Shown here: positions 26,568 to 34,847 of the stretch, one piece after another
Position numbering within the stretch: position 1 is the first letter of the stretch
How the letters are laid out: every line of letters begins with the position of its first letter
Assembly (NCBI GenBank): GCA_003605035.1
Contig: QZKJ01000113.1
Location: forward strand, 1 to 64,000
DNA length: 64,000 bases
DNA from: Desulfurivibrio sp.
GTDB taxonomy: Bacteria; Desulfobacterota; Desulfobulbia; Desulfobulbales; SURF-16
Reading direction: 5' to 3'
The notes under the pieces: generated by a model
Databases searched by the model: none
Told to the model about the DNA's origin: nothing
Seen by the model: only the letters and a program-made list of their open reading frames with translations
Made by a program: the position numbers and the translations under genes

Positions 26568-26939
26568 GTGAAAGAGAAAGGGACCATGGCGGAACGGCGG
26601 CGATATGACCGGCTGGAAAAGGAGTTTGTCTTCCGGTACGCGGTTATTGATGATCTGACCAATGCCACTCTTGCTGAAACAGGGCTGATCCTTGATATCG
26701 GCGGCGGCGGTCTTCGTTTTCTCTCCTCGCGGCGCTGGAGGAAGAATGAGCAGCTGTTGATGAAACTCGATTTCGAAGGATGGCAGATCGATGAATCCGG
26801 TAATGTTACCATCCGGAGCAACGCCGAGAGCAGCAGCATGCTGGTCATCGGCGCCGTGATGTGGTCTGCGGAAACAGCGCAGGAGGATCAGTTTGAGATA
26901 GGCATCAGGTTCACGGCACGGATGCATCGAGATGAATAA
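26568..26939 (+). CDS. PilZ domain protein
   Basis: A 123-residue protein, almost entirely a PilZ domain. The c-di-GMP-binding arginine motif is near the start (RRRYDRLEKEF) and the second motif reads LDIGGGGLRF, where most PilZ proteins have D/NxSxxG. The missing Ser may weaken binding. The start is GTG 26568, which has GGAGG six bases upstream; an ATG six codons later is less well placed. It overlaps the CheZ-like gene by eight bases and follows motB-motA, so it may link c-di-GMP to motility, as YcgR does. Confidence 0.85.
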   Translation: MKEKGTMAERRRYDRLEKEFVFRYAVIDDLTNATLAETGLILDIGGGGLRFLSSRRWRKNEQLLMKLDFEGWQIDESGNVTIRSNAESSSMLVIGAVMWSAETAQEDQFEIGIRFTARMHRDE

Positions 26940-28500
26940 GGATAGTGAACACAGGGATAATAGGGCTATGGGCAATAAACCGGAGATTTACCTTGAAATA
27001 GGCGCCAGTTTTTTCAGAATTCCCACTCCTGAGGCAAATTACAACATCACCGTGCTCGGCGATCAGGAGACCTCGGTCACCAGGGCGGTGGAAAAGATGG
27101 TGGAAAAGGAGAAAAAGACGGCTCCCGCTTATGAGGAAAGCGCCATGGCGGCAGTCTCCGCCGGTCTGTCCGCCGGGGCCAGGGACGACTTCTACCGGGA
27201 GGTGTCCAGTGAAATCTACCGGGATATCGGCAATCTGGCCAAGAATCTCAGCGTCACCATCATGGACATCCCGGCTGAGGACCGCCAGCAGAAACGGGTG
27301 GAACTCGATGAGGCCGGCGATAAGATCGAAGATGCCAAGAATCAGCTGAAAGATATCGTGCATATGACCGAGAAGGCGGCCATGCAGATCATGGACAAGG
27401 TGGAGGATGTGCAGGGGGAAACCGATAATGTCAAGGACCTCCTGTCATCCCTGCGGAATCACCCGGCCTTTTCCATCACCGAACCCGCCGCCGAGGATGA
27501 GACAACCTACCCGATTACCGAGGAAACCGAGGCCCTGCAGCAGCAGCTCAACCAGGCTGTCGGCCTGCTCACCGCCATCCAGACCGAAGGCGCGGCGGAG
27601 GCTGGGACTGCTGCGGCGCCAATGGAGAAAAAAAGACGTTATCTTTTTGATCTGGACGTGGTGTTTCAAACCCTGTATGAGCTCTGCACCAATGAAGCGG
27701 TCAAGGAGCATCTTTCCAAAGCCAGGCAGAAGGCCGCCGACATCTTCGGGCTGGAGACCTTCCAGGATGCCATCTCCGCCAAGGCGGTCAAATATGAGGC
27801 GGACAGCGACAATTTCTATACGGTCCCCATGTCTGACGTCTTTGCCTCCCTGTTCAAGGCGTGCAAGGATAAGGGGATCGCCAATCTGCTGAAAAAAATG
27901 GATGCCGGCCAGAGTTCGATCTTCCTCGACCAGACCATCCCCCTGGAGGCGCCGCCGGTGGAAGAGATTGAGGTGGTAGCCGAAGCCCCCGCCGAACCTG
28001 CCGCGCTGGCTGTCGCCCCGCCCGACCCCCGCCTGGACGAGGTGAAGGAGCTGCTGAACAGGGCGGTTGCCGTGCTGGGCACCCTGCCGGAGAAAACCCA
28101 TGGTCTGCGTCTGCCCTCCGGCTGCAGCAACATGACCCTGGAGGATCAGCGGGAGATCTTCAAGCGCATTGAGGATGCCTTTGCCATGACCGCCAACATC
28201 AGCAGCGATGTCTCCAAGATTACCGAGGCCCTCAGTTTTCAGGATCTTTCCGGCCAGCAGATCATGAAGATCATCAAGCTGCTCAGTGATTTCCAGATTC
28301 AGCTGCTGGCCCTGGTGGTTTCCTTTGGTTCGCAGTTGAAGCACAAGGAATTGAACAAGGATATCACCCTGGAAGAGAGTAAAAAACTTGCCCAGGAAGA
28401 CGTTGACAGTTATATTAACAAGCTTTCCGGCACCGGCGCGGAAGGCGGCATGCTTGATCAGACGACCGTCAACAGAATGCTGGAGGAGATGGGGTTCTGA
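26932..28500 (+). CDS. cheZ: CheZ-family phosphatase with a large insertion
   Basis: CheZ dephosphorylates CheY-P. The catalytic segment FQDLSGQQIMKIIKLL contains D438 and Q442, in the place of the Asp and Gln of enterobacterial CheZ. The first long helix of the CheZ hairpin (KIEDAKNQLKDIVHMTEKAA) is near residues 127-150. Enterobacterial CheZ is about 214 residues; this one is 522 because about 250 residues separate the two halves. The inserted part has Ala/Pro/Glu-rich linkers around a helical region (LDVVFQTLYELCTNEAVKEH) I do not recognise. The C-terminus ends LDQTTVNRMLEEMGF, where CheZ carries its CheY-binding peptide. It overlaps the PilZ gene by eight bases; an intrinsic terminator follows. 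Confidence 0.82.
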   Translation: MNKDSEHRDNRAMGNKPEIYLEIGASFFRIPTPEANYNITVLGDQETSVTRAVEKMVEKEKKTAPAYEESAMAAVSAGLSAGARDDFYREVSSEIYRDIGNLAKNLSVTIMDIPAEDRQQKRVELDEAGDKIEDAKNQLKDIVHMTEKAAMQIMDKVEDVQGETDNVKDLLSSLRNHPAFSITEPAAEDETTYPITEETEALQQQLNQAVGLLTAIQTEGAAEAGTAAAPMEKKRRYLFDLDVVFQTLYELCTNEAVKEHLSKARQKAADIFGLETFQDAISAKAVKYEADSDNFYTVPMSDVFASLFKACKDKGIANLLKKMDAGQSSIFLDQTIPLEAPPVEEIEVVAEAPAEPAALAVAPPDPRLDEVKELLNRAVAVLGTLPEKTHGLRLPSGCSNMTLEDQREIFKRIEDAFAMTANISSDVSKITEALSFQDLSGQQIMKIIKLLSDFQIQLLALVVSFGSQLKHKELNKDITLEESKKLAQEDVDSYINKLSGTGAEGGMLDQTTVNRMLEEMGF

Positions 28501-28523
28501 AAAAAAGGTGGTTGGTTTGGCGG

Positions 28524-28552
28524 AATCCGGCTGGTGAGGCCGGATTTTTTTT
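28524..28552 (+). terminator. Intrinsic terminator after the CheZ-like gene
   Basis: AATCCGGC (28524-28531) pairs with GCCGGATT (28539-28546) around a seven-base loop and is followed by a T-run. Confidence 0.88.
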
Positions 28553-28582
28553 ATGTGCGAGGCGGCTGCCCGCAGGCCCGAT

Positions 28583-28617
28583 AAAAAAAGGATAACCCGG
28601 AGGTTATCCCAAAAAAA
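28583..28617. terminator. Intrinsic terminator of tRNA-Cys (two-way)
   Basis: GGATAACC (28590-28597) pairs with GGTTATCC (28602-28609). A-runs on the left become the T-run for the minus-strand tRNA transcript, directly after its CCA end; the A-run on the right makes the hairpin nearly symmetrical. Confidence 0.88.
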
Positions 28618-28693
28618 TGGAGGCGGCGAGCGGATTTGAACCGCTGAATAATGGTTTTGCAGACCACTGCCTTAGCCACTTGGCTACGCCGCC
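28618..28693 (-). tRNA. tRNA-Cys (anticodon GCA)
   Basis: A 76-base cloverleaf on the minus strand. The acceptor arm GGCGGCG pairs with CGCCGCC, the discriminator base is U and CCA is encoded. The anticodon loop CTGCAAA carries GCA, read as cysteine. The T arm contains GGTTCAAATCC. It has its own promoter and terminator. Confidence 0.97.
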
Positions 28694-28718
28694 TTACAAG
28701 CAGGTTGTTGAGGCCGAG

Positions 28719-28747
28719 ATAATAAACAGAGAACTCTTTTTTGACAA
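28719..28747 (-). promoter_or_regulatory. Promoter of tRNA-Cys
   Basis: On the minus strand TTGTCA (28747-28742), a 17-base spacer and TATTAT (28724-28719). Transcription would start about 19 bases before the tRNA 5' end. Confidence 0.75.
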
Positions 28748-28929
28748 GCAAAATATGACGCGGGGGCAAAAAGTCTCAGACAGCCGGGCCAACGGCGGTT
28801 TGCCGCCGATTTGCCCGCAGCGGACCACGCGGCATCAGCCGGACAGGCGAGGCCATTATCCAGGGCCGGCAAATGACTGCTGCAGGCTGTCGACGGACGG
28901 CTCCAACATGAATCAATCCTTGTTATCCT

Positions 28930-29661
28930 ATGACCACATTAGAATCACTGCTCATCAGAAATAGAGACCCGCTTGCCCTGTTTGAAAACAAGCTGGGATA
29001 CGTCTTCAGGGATATGTCCCTGCTGCAGAAGGCCTTTATCCACACCTCCTATGCCTTTGAACAGGGACAGGACATGCAGAGCGACAATGAGACCCTTGAG
29101 TTTCTCGGCGACGCCGTCCTTGATTTGACCGTGGGCTATGCCCTGATCACCAGGTTTCCGGCCCTGCGCGAGGGGGAGTTGACCAGGCTGCGGGCCGCCC
29201 TGGTGCAGGAAAGCCATCTGGCAACCATGGCCAGGGATATCGGCCTGGGCGGGCATCTGCTGCTCGGCAAGGGCGAGGATGCCTCAAAGGGCAGGGAAAA
29301 ATCCTCCATTCTCTCCTGCGCCTTTGAGGCGGTGATGGGCGCCGTTTTTCTCGACGGGGGCTATGAGGCGGCCCGCCAGGTGGTGGAGACCCTGGTAGCG
29401 CCCTATATCGACGAAAAGAAAGAGGCCATGTACCTGGCAGACTCAAAGAGCAGGCTGCAGGAGATGATTCAGGAAAAACACAATGAAGGCCCGGTCTATA
29501 TGCTGGAAAAAGCCGAAGGCCCGGATCATGCCAAGATATTCCATGTCTCAGTCCGCTTCCAGGACAGAATCCTGGCCAGGGGCACGGCCAGGAGCAAAAA
29601 GGAGGCGGAGCAGCAGGCCGCGGCCGAGGCGATCAGATCCTTTGCCAGCCTGGGGCTGTGA
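28930..29661 (+). CDS. rnc: Ribonuclease III
   Basis: A 243-residue dsRNA endonuclease. The catalytic domain has the signature NETLEFLGDAVLDLTVG (about residues 53-69) with its acidic metal ligands, and the second cluster AFEAVMGAVFLDGGYEAA (about 130-147). The C-terminal dsRNA-binding domain begins near SKSRLQEMIQEK and ends with RSKKEAEQQAAAEAIRSF. It processes rRNA precursors and other duplex RNAs. No clear ribosome-binding site precedes the ATG. It stands alone on this strand. Confidence 0.96.
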   Translation: MTTLESLLIRNRDPLALFENKLGYVFRDMSLLQKAFIHTSYAFEQGQDMQSDNETLEFLGDAVLDLTVGYALITRFPALREGELTRLRAALVQESHLATMARDIGLGGHLLLGKGEDASKGREKSSILSCAFEAVMGAVFLDGGYEAARQVVETLVAPYIDEKKEAMYLADSKSRLQEMIQEKHNEGPVYMLEKAEGPDHAKIFHVSVRFQDRILARGTARSKKEAEQQAAAEAIRSFASLGL

Positions 29662-30187
29662 AAAAAACAGGCGGCTGTCAGTGCAGCGATCATCGGCAGT
29701 CCCACAGCCATTTTTATAATATGTATGAGCGATTTCCGGGTATTCTCCGGGCTGCGGATACGCCTCGTAACTTGCCTGTAATACAGCAGGGACAGGGAGC
29801 ATTCGAACTTCTCCGAAACTGGTTATTCCTCTATTAATACGGAAAAGCAAATACGGCTTTAAACTTGGCTTGTCAGGGGGGAAATATTGAAGTATTGCGG
29901 AAATACGGTTCATGCTCAATCAAAGTGCCGATATTTCCGGCCATGTGCGAACATGCGGAATACCCTGCAATTTGGGATGATATACTGGTCTTTAGAATTA
30001 CTTGTTCCCGGCGACTGCGTCGCCGGGAATCGCGGTGCTGACTTCGTCAAGCGCCTTGCGCAGGCACTTTACCAGTCGGCTCTCACGCTCGCACGGGTTA
30101 ATTCAATACGTTCGCACCAGATAATGATTTTGACATCCGCCACAAGAGAATGTTACATATTAAAAGAAAAATCAAGGATTGCTAATC
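29662..30187. other. Intergenic region with an 11-bp hairpin
   Basis: No gene seen. TTCCCGGCGAC (30005-30015) pairs perfectly with GTCGCCGGGAA (30019-30029) around a three-base loop, with no T-run after it. The surrounding sequence is A+T-rich compared with rnc. The last 70 bases must contain the promoter of the following antitoxin-toxin pair, but no consensus stands out. Confidence 0.4.
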
Positions 30188-30415
30188 ATGGGAAATACAT
30201 TTGAAATCAAACATTTATCCAGAGAAGAGAAATTGAGGATAATGGAAGCCATCTGGGAAGATTTGTCAAGGGAGGATGAAGAGGTAGATTCTCCTGAGTG
30301 GCATCAGAAAGAACTAGAGGAAACAGAACATCGCCTGAATTTGGGTCTAGAGAAAAACGTTGACTGGAAGACCGCAAAAAAAGAACTTCGGGAACGATTC
30401 GGAGATGAAAATTAA
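30188..30415 (+). CDS. Antitoxin, addiction-module (Unstab_antitox) family
   Basis: A 75-residue acidic protein: FEIKHLSREEKLRIMEAIWE followed by DSPEWHQKELEETEHRL and a Glu-rich tail. This matches the short addiction-module proteins that pair with ParE/RelE toxins. I start it at ATG 30188, with AAGGA about ten bases upstream; a TTG three codons earlier is possible. Its last eleven bases overlap the toxin gene. Its A+T-rich codon use is unlike the housekeeping genes around it, suggesting acquisition. Confidence 0.88.
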   Translation: MGNTFEIKHLSREEKLRIMEAIWEDLSREDEEVDSPEWHQKELEETEHRLNLGLEKNVDWKTAKKELRERFGDEN

Positions 30416-30707
30416 GCTGCTGTCTTCTGCGTTGGAAGATTTATCCAGGGGCCGATTATTCTATGAAAAACAAGCGGAAGGTTTGGGCGAATACTTTTTT
30501 GATTCTCTGTTTTCAGACATTGACTCTTTGATGCTCTATGGTGGAATCCATCCAGAATTTTTCGGTTATCATCGCATACTTTCAAAGAGATTCCCCTATG
30601 CAATCTATTATCGGTTTGAAAAGGTGGAAGGCGTAGTTATCGTGTACAGAGTGCTTGATTTACGCTGTGATCCCAAGAAGATAAAGAAATCACTAGAACC
30701 AAGATGA
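30405..30707 (+). CDS. RelE/ParE-family toxin
   Basis: A 100-residue toxin partner. The ParE-like pattern is KLLSSALEDLSRGRLFYEKQ, then SLFSDIDSLMLYGG, FPYAIYYRFE, and VVIVYRVLDLRCDPKKI at the end. ParE-type toxins usually block DNA gyrase and RelE types cut mRNA; sequence alone does not separate them here. The ATG at 30405 lies inside the antitoxin gene, so the antitoxin-first pair is translationally coupled. The pair faces a HigBA module 255 bases away. Confidence 0.88.
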   Translation: MKIKLLSSALEDLSRGRLFYEKQAEGLGEYFFDSLFSDIDSLMLYGGIHPEFFGYHRILSKRFPYAIYYRFEKVEGVVIVYRVLDLRCDPKKIKKSLEPR

Positions 30708-30962
30708 ACAAGCTAATCCACCTGGCAGAAAGGGAAGACCTTTTTGGGCATTTAAAAGTCTGGTGTTTCCGGTGTCTTCTCCAAGTCCCGTTCCCTTTCG
30801 GCTGGTGATTAGTCCGTTAACCCGTCACCAAAACCAATTCATTTCTTAGAGCCGACAGAGAGAAGGCTGATCGGCTGACTGGTGGCGAGGCCGCGAGTTC
30901 GGGTCGCGTGGGGGACCCCACAGCCTCCATAAGCCCCATAAGGAGAGAAAACAATCTTCATT

Positions 30963-31277
30963 TTATGCGGCATGCAAAGGTTTAATTTGGGAGAGCTCTT
31001 TGTGGAACCGCTGTTCGGAATCCCATAAATCCCAGGAATGCTGGGCATTCAGCCAAAATTCCGGGGAATTGCCAAAAAGGCGAGACAATCTGAGCGCCAT
31101 GGCAGGAGTTATGGCACGTCGTTCTCGCAAAATTTCATTGATAGTCTGGCGTGATACGCCTAAAGCCTTCGCCAATAAAGTAGCGTTCAGAGCAAAATCC
31201 GGCATGAAATCTTCCTTGAGCATTTCGCCGGGATGTGTTGGCGGTAATTCTCTTTTTGTGGTGTTTGGTATAGCCAT
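30963..31277 (-). CDS. higA: HigA-family antitoxin
   Basis: A 104-residue XRE-type antitoxin. The N-terminus has the HigA signature LPPTHPGEMLKEDFMP and the helix-turn-helix is LLAKALGVSRQTINEILRER. The tail FWLNAQHSWDLWDSEQ is also typical. It should neutralise HigB and repress the operon at the palindrome in its promoter. AGGA lies seven bases before the ATG. The toxin frame runs on into this gene for 91 bases, far more overlap than usual. Confidence 0.93.
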   Translation of the reverse strand: MAIPNTTKRELPPTHPGEMLKEDFMPDFALNATLLAKALGVSRQTINEILRERRAITPAMALRLSRLFGNSPEFWLNAQHSWDLWDSEQRFHKELSQIKPLHAA

Positions 31278-31570
31278 GGTCCTATCCTTGAATGGTAATC
31301 GGTCATTTCAACATCGCAGGCATCGCCTTCAATGAAACGGAAACAGATTCGCCATTGGTCATTGATTGATAGCGAATGTTGCCCTTCCCTGTCTCCTTGT
31401 AGTGCATGCAGCCGGTTGCCTGGGGGCGTCAGGAGATCTTTAAGGTTATTGCATAATGGATAATACTCTAAACGCCTTGCAGCCCTCCTGATTAATTCAG
31501 ATGGCAGGCGTTTTGATTTGCCGGTAATAAAAAGCTGTTGTGTTTCTTGGTCGGCAAATGTTTTTATCAT
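31187..31570 (-). CDS. higB: HigB-family toxin with a read-through C-terminus
   Basis: HigB toxins are RelE-fold mRNA interferases of about 92 residues that end in a DYH-type motif. Here the core is complete: MIKTFADQETQQLFITG, GNRLHALQGDREGQHSLSIN, WRICFRF and VEMTDYH. The frame then continues about 34 residues into higA because the codon after DYH is TCA rather than TAA. I start it at ATG 31570, the family's normal start; an in-frame ATG seven codons earlier would overlap the operator. No ribosome-binding site is seen and the -10 box ends six bases before the ATG, so translation may be leaderless. Confidence 0.82.
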   Translation of the reverse strand: MIKTFADQETQQLFITGKSKRLPSELIRRAARRLEYYPLCNNLKDLLTPPGNRLHALQGDREGQHSLSINDQWRICFRFIEGDACDVEMTDYHSRIGPWLYQTPQKENYRQHIPAKCSRKISCRILL

Positions 31571-31576
31571 AGCTTG

Positions 31577-31605
31577 ATTGTAATCTGTCACGTGACAGGT
31601 GTCGA
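31577..31605 (-). promoter_or_regulatory. higBA promoter with a palindromic operator in the spacer
   Basis: On the minus strand TCGACA (31605-31600), a 17-base spacer and TACAAT (31582-31577). The spacer contains the perfect 14-bp palindrome CTGTCACGTGACAG (31585-31598). A HigA dimer bound there would block RNA polymerase directly. The predicted transcription start is the A of the higB ATG. Confidence 0.75.
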
Positions 31606-31667
31606 CGGTTGAAAACGATACTCTTTACGGCACTGGCCGCGGCAAATAATTCAGAGTGAGGCACCAA

Positions 31668-32414
31668 ATGAACACGTTCAAGATTCATCCCATCGTCATG
31701 GGCACCAAGGTTTTTGACAAGGGCATGATGACCTACCAGCATGATTACGGCAAACCCTACACCATCCCCATCTACTGCTGGTACCTGGAGGGCGGGGACA
31801 AAAAAATCCTGGTGGACACCGGCGAGCTGCGGCCCATCCAGTCGGCGGACCGGCAGCAGAGCATCGGCGGCCCCATCTATACCTTTGAGCAGGGGCTGGC
31901 CAAGTGGGGGCTCAAGCCTGAGGATATCGACCTGGTCATCCACACCCATCTCCATGCCGACCACTGCGAGAATGACTATAAATGCGTCAACGCCCGGTTT
32001 GTCATCCACGAGCAGGAGCTGGCCACCATCCATGCTCCCCATCCGCTGGACTTCCGCTATGTGGAGGATTATATCCTGGAAATTGAAGAGGCCGGGCAGA
32101 TTGACAGCATCAGCAGTGATCAAGAGATCGTGCCGGGCATCTCGGTGCTGCACACCCCGGCCCACAGCCCGGGCGGGCTGACCGTGCTGATCGACACGGC
32201 CCTGGGCCGGGCGGCCATCACCGGTTTCTGCGTGATCAGGGAAAATTTCGAGCCGCCGGCCGCGGTGCGGGCCATGGAGCTTGAGGTGATTCCGCCCGGC
32301 ACCAACATCAACAGTTACCAGGCCTATGATCTGATGCTCAAGGTGCGGGACATGGCGGACATCCTGCTGCCGCTCCATGAGCCGGAGTTCGCCGCGGTGG
32401 ACACCATCGGCTGA
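31668..32414 (+). CDS. Metallo-beta-lactamase-fold hydrolase, AHL-lactonase-like
   Basis: About 248 residues. The zinc-binding motif is HTHLHADHC (about residues 84-92), followed by later ligands in HTPAHSPGG and the C-terminal LPLHEPEF. The overall layout (IPIYCWYLEGGDKKILVDTG near the start) matches the N-acyl-homoserine lactonase-like branch. Whether it really opens lactone rings is unknown; the branch also contains other hydrolases. The ATG 31668 has GAGG five bases upstream. The radical SAM gene begins five bases after its stop. Confidence 0.88.
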   Translation: MNTFKIHPIVMGTKVFDKGMMTYQHDYGKPYTIPIYCWYLEGGDKKILVDTGELRPIQSADRQQSIGGPIYTFEQGLAKWGLKPEDIDLVIHTHLHADHCENDYKCVNARFVIHEQELATIHAPHPLDFRYVEDYILEIEEAGQIDSISSDQEIVPGISVLHTPAHSPGGLTVLIDTALGRAAITGFCVIRENFEPPAAVRAMELEVIPPGTNINSYQAYDLMLKVRDMADILLPLHEPEFAAVDTIG

Positions 32415-32418
32415 TCCC

Positions 32419-33465
32419 GTGTCACCCTCTCCCTTTGTCATCCCCTTTTTTATCGCCCACCAGGGCTGCCCCCATCAGTGCGTCTTCTGTAACCAGCATG
32501 TCATCACCGGCAGCAGCGGCCGGCTCACCGCGGCACAGGTCCGGGAGGAAATCGTCCGCTGGCTCGGCTGGCCCAGGGATGGCAAGCGGCAGGTGCAGGT
32601 GGCCTTTTACGGCGGCAGTTTCACCGGCCTTGCGCGCGAACGGCAGGAGGAACTGCTCGGCGCGGTGGGGCCGTTTCTCGAGCAAGGCGAGGTGGAGCTG
32701 ATCCGCCTGTCCACCCGGCCCGATTATGTGGATCAGGCCAAGGCCCGCTTTTTAAAGGAGCGGGGGGTGGGGCTGGTGGAACTCGGCATCCAGTCCTTTG
32801 CCGACCGGGTGCTGGCCCAAAGCAGGCGCGGCCACACGGCACAGCAGGTGAGCGAGGCCTTTGCCCATCTGCGCCAGGAGGGCATTGCAGTGGGCGGCCA
32901 GCTCATGGTGGGGCTGCCGGGGGAGACCACGGCCGGGCTTATCGCCGGGGCGCGCCGCCTGGTTGCCCTAAAGCCCGATCTGGTCAGGATCTATCCCACC
33001 CTGGTGCTTAAGGCCAGCCCCCTGGCGGATCTGCTGGCTGCCGGACGCTACCGGCCCTTGTCCATGAACCGGGCCATCGCCCTCTGCGCCAGGCTTAAGG
33101 AAATTTTCGATGAAGCCGCTATCCCGGTGGTGCGCCTGGGACTGCAGCCGTCAGCCTCCCTGGAGCATGATCTGCTGGCCGGCCCCTACCATCCCGCCTT
33201 TGGCGAGCTGGTGCTGTCCCGCCTCTACTTCAGGCGACTGAGAAAGCGGCTGACCGTCTTGCAAAAAGAGCGGGGCTGCGCTACAATACGTCTCATTCTC
33301 GCCCCTGCCGACCGTTCGCTTTTTGCCGGACAGCAACGATGTGCGGCGCGCCGGCTGGCAGCCCTGGGACTCCTTGACCACGTTGAGGTGGCCTTTCCGC
33401 CCGGGCAGCCCAGAGCAACCATCAACCACGAGATCATCCATGGATATTCTCAGTCGCATTGCTGA
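32419..33465 (+). CDS. Elp3-like radical SAM protein
   Basis: About 348 residues starting at GTG 32419, just after the preceding stop. The 4Fe-4S cluster motif is GCPHQCVFCNQH near residues 16-27. Further radical SAM signatures follow: VAFYGGSFTGL, LIRLSTRPDYV, GLVELGIQSFAD and GGQLMVGLPGETTAG. These resemble the radical SAM half of Elp3, but no acetyltransferase domain is present. Such short Elp3-like proteins often act in tRNA modification; the actual substrate is unknown. Its 3' end overlaps the DUF1992 gene by 26 bases. Confidence 0.88.
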   Translation: MSPSPFVIPFFIAHQGCPHQCVFCNQHVITGSSGRLTAAQVREEIVRWLGWPRDGKRQVQVAFYGGSFTGLARERQEELLGAVGPFLEQGEVELIRLSTRPDYVDQAKARFLKERGVGLVELGIQSFADRVLAQSRRGHTAQQVSEAFAHLRQEGIAVGGQLMVGLPGETTAGLIAGARRLVALKPDLVRIYPTLVLKASPLADLLAAGRYRPLSMNRAIALCARLKEIFDEAAIPVVRLGLQPSASLEHDLLAGPYHPAFGELVLSRLYFRRLRKRLTVLQKERGCATIRLILAPADRSLFAGQQRCAARRLAALGLLDHVEVAFPPGQPRATINHEIIHGYSQSHC

Positions 33466-33829
33466 GCGGAAAATCAGCCAGGCCATTGAAGATGGCAGCC
33501 TCGACTTCGCCAGATGGAAGAATATGCCGCTGCCCGCCGACGATGACATGCAGGTGCCGGATGATCTGAAAATTGCCTACAAGATGTTGAAGAATGCCGG
33601 CTATCTGCCCCCGGAAATCGAGGCGAAGAAGGAAATCCAGCAGCTGGAGGAGATGATTGCCCGCACCGAGGATGAGCATGTCCGTCTCAAGCAGATGAAA
33701 AAATTGAACCTCCTGCTGATGAAGATGGAGGCCACCCGGAAAACCCCGACCAATCTGGCCGCCCAGGACCATTACTACAACAAGATCGTCGAACGGATCT
33801 CCGTAAACTGCCGGAAAGACGGCAGGTAG
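33440..33829 (+). CDS. DnaJ-related DUF1992 protein
   Basis: A 129-residue protein of the DUF1992 (DnaJ homologue C28-like) family: MDILSRIAERKISQAIEDG, then the typical DDLKIAYKMLKNAGYLPPE. The remainder is helical (QLEEMIARTEDEHVRLKQMK). It lacks the J-domain HPD motif, so co-chaperone activity should not be assumed. It starts inside the 3' end of the radical SAM gene; that overlap suggests coupled translation. Confidence 0.85.
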   Translation: MDILSRIAERKISQAIEDGSLDFARWKNMPLPADDDMQVPDDLKIAYKMLKNAGYLPPEIEAKKEIQQLEEMIARTEDEHVRLKQMKKLNLLLMKMEATRKTPTNLAAQDHYYNKIVERISVNCRKDGR

Positions 33830-33878
33830 GAAACGTTTGAGCGAGCAACGCTGAAACGCTGAAACGTTGGAACGCTCT

Positions 33879-34844
33879 TTACGCAATTCCTCTGACAAAG
33901 ACCCGCAGCGGCGCCGGATAGCCTTCCACGGTCAGCGCCGGATTGCCCGGATCAAGGAAATCATCATAGGATTCAAACACCATCCAGTCGGTGCGCCGCT
34001 GTTCCGCGCTGCTCATGGAATGGCTGCAGAATATTTCTACATTGCGAAAACCCGCCCGCTTCAGCCAGTTCTGCAGGCAGGCGGCGGTGGGCACAAAATA
34101 GGTGCCCGGCACCTTGGCGTAGCGCTCCTCCGGGAACAGGGCCACCGGCGCCTCCCCCGGGATGGCCTGGGATTCAACCAGCAGGGTGCCGCCTTTCTTC
34201 ATGCTCTGCCAGACGTCTTTGAGCATCTCCACCGGGGAGATGCGGTGGTAGATGATGCCCATGAGAAAGACCACGTCAAAGCACTGCTCATACAGGGGCA
34301 GATGCTCCACTCCGAGAAGCTCCAGATGAAGGTTGGCCAGCCCGGCAAAGCTGTTTAAGGTCAGGAAGGTGAAGTAGTGGTGGTGATAGGGTTCAAAGCC
34401 GATGACCGCCCCGGGCTGGTGATGGGCCATGCGGAACATGTAATAGCCGTTGTTGCAGCCCACATCGGCGATGATTTTGCCCTTGAGGTCCGGCAGCACC
34501 GGCAGCAGGCGGTCCCACTTGCGGTTGCTGCGCCATTCCGCGTCAATGTCGATGCCGAAAACCTGAAACGGCCCCTTGCGCCACGGCATGAAGCCGCGCA
34601 GCACCTGCTGGACCCGCTGCCGTTCCTCGGCGGTGATGTCTTCAGGGCTGCCGATGCGGACCACGTCCCCTGCCAGATCAAGGGATGAGGCGCGCAGATG
34701 GCAGACCGACTCATAGGGCAGCCGGTAGGCGAGAAAGCCCTTTTTGCGGCTGCAGAGCTTGCGCCGGTTTTCCTCCCGCAGGGCCAGGATTTCCGCATGT
34801 CTGGCCGAGGGCAGCAGCCGGAGGTAATCGTCTTCGCCTGCCAC
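33879..34844 (-). CDS. cmoB: tRNA U34 carboxymethyltransferase CmoB
   Basis: A 321-residue methyltransferase-fold enzyme. It has the family core FMPWRKGPFQVFGIDIDAEW and the SAM-binding IIADVGCNNGYYMFRM, with FLMGIIYHRISPVEML after it. CmoB transfers a carboxymethyl group from carboxy-SAM to 5-hydroxyuridine 34 in tRNA, giving cmo5U, which widens wobble decoding. The start is GTG with AAGGA eight bases upstream, three bases after the cmoA stop. CmoA, the maker of carboxy-SAM, is encoded just before it. Last gene of a six-gene operon. Confidence 0.95.
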   Translation of the reverse strand: MAGEDDYLRLLPSARHAEILALREENRRKLCSRKKGFLAYRLPYESVCHLRASSLDLAGDVVRIGSPEDITAEERQRVQQVLRGFMPWRKGPFQVFGIDIDAEWRSNRKWDRLLPVLPDLKGKIIADVGCNNGYYMFRMAHHQPGAVIGFEPYHHHYFTFLTLNSFAGLANLHLELLGVEHLPLYEQCFDVVFLMGIIYHRISPVEMLKDVWQSMKKGGTLLVESQAIPGEAPVALFPEERYAKVPGTYFVPTAACLQNWLKRAGFRNVEIFCSHSMSSAEQRRTDWMVFESYDDFLDPGNPALTVEGYPAPLRVFVRGIA

Positions 34845-34847
34845 CGG

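Noticed and set aside
30880-30925. tRNA-like fragment (GAGTTCGGGTC) near the toxin-antitoxin island
   Set aside because: No acceptor or anticodon arms can be formed; only a short GTGGGG/CCCCAC hairpin is real.
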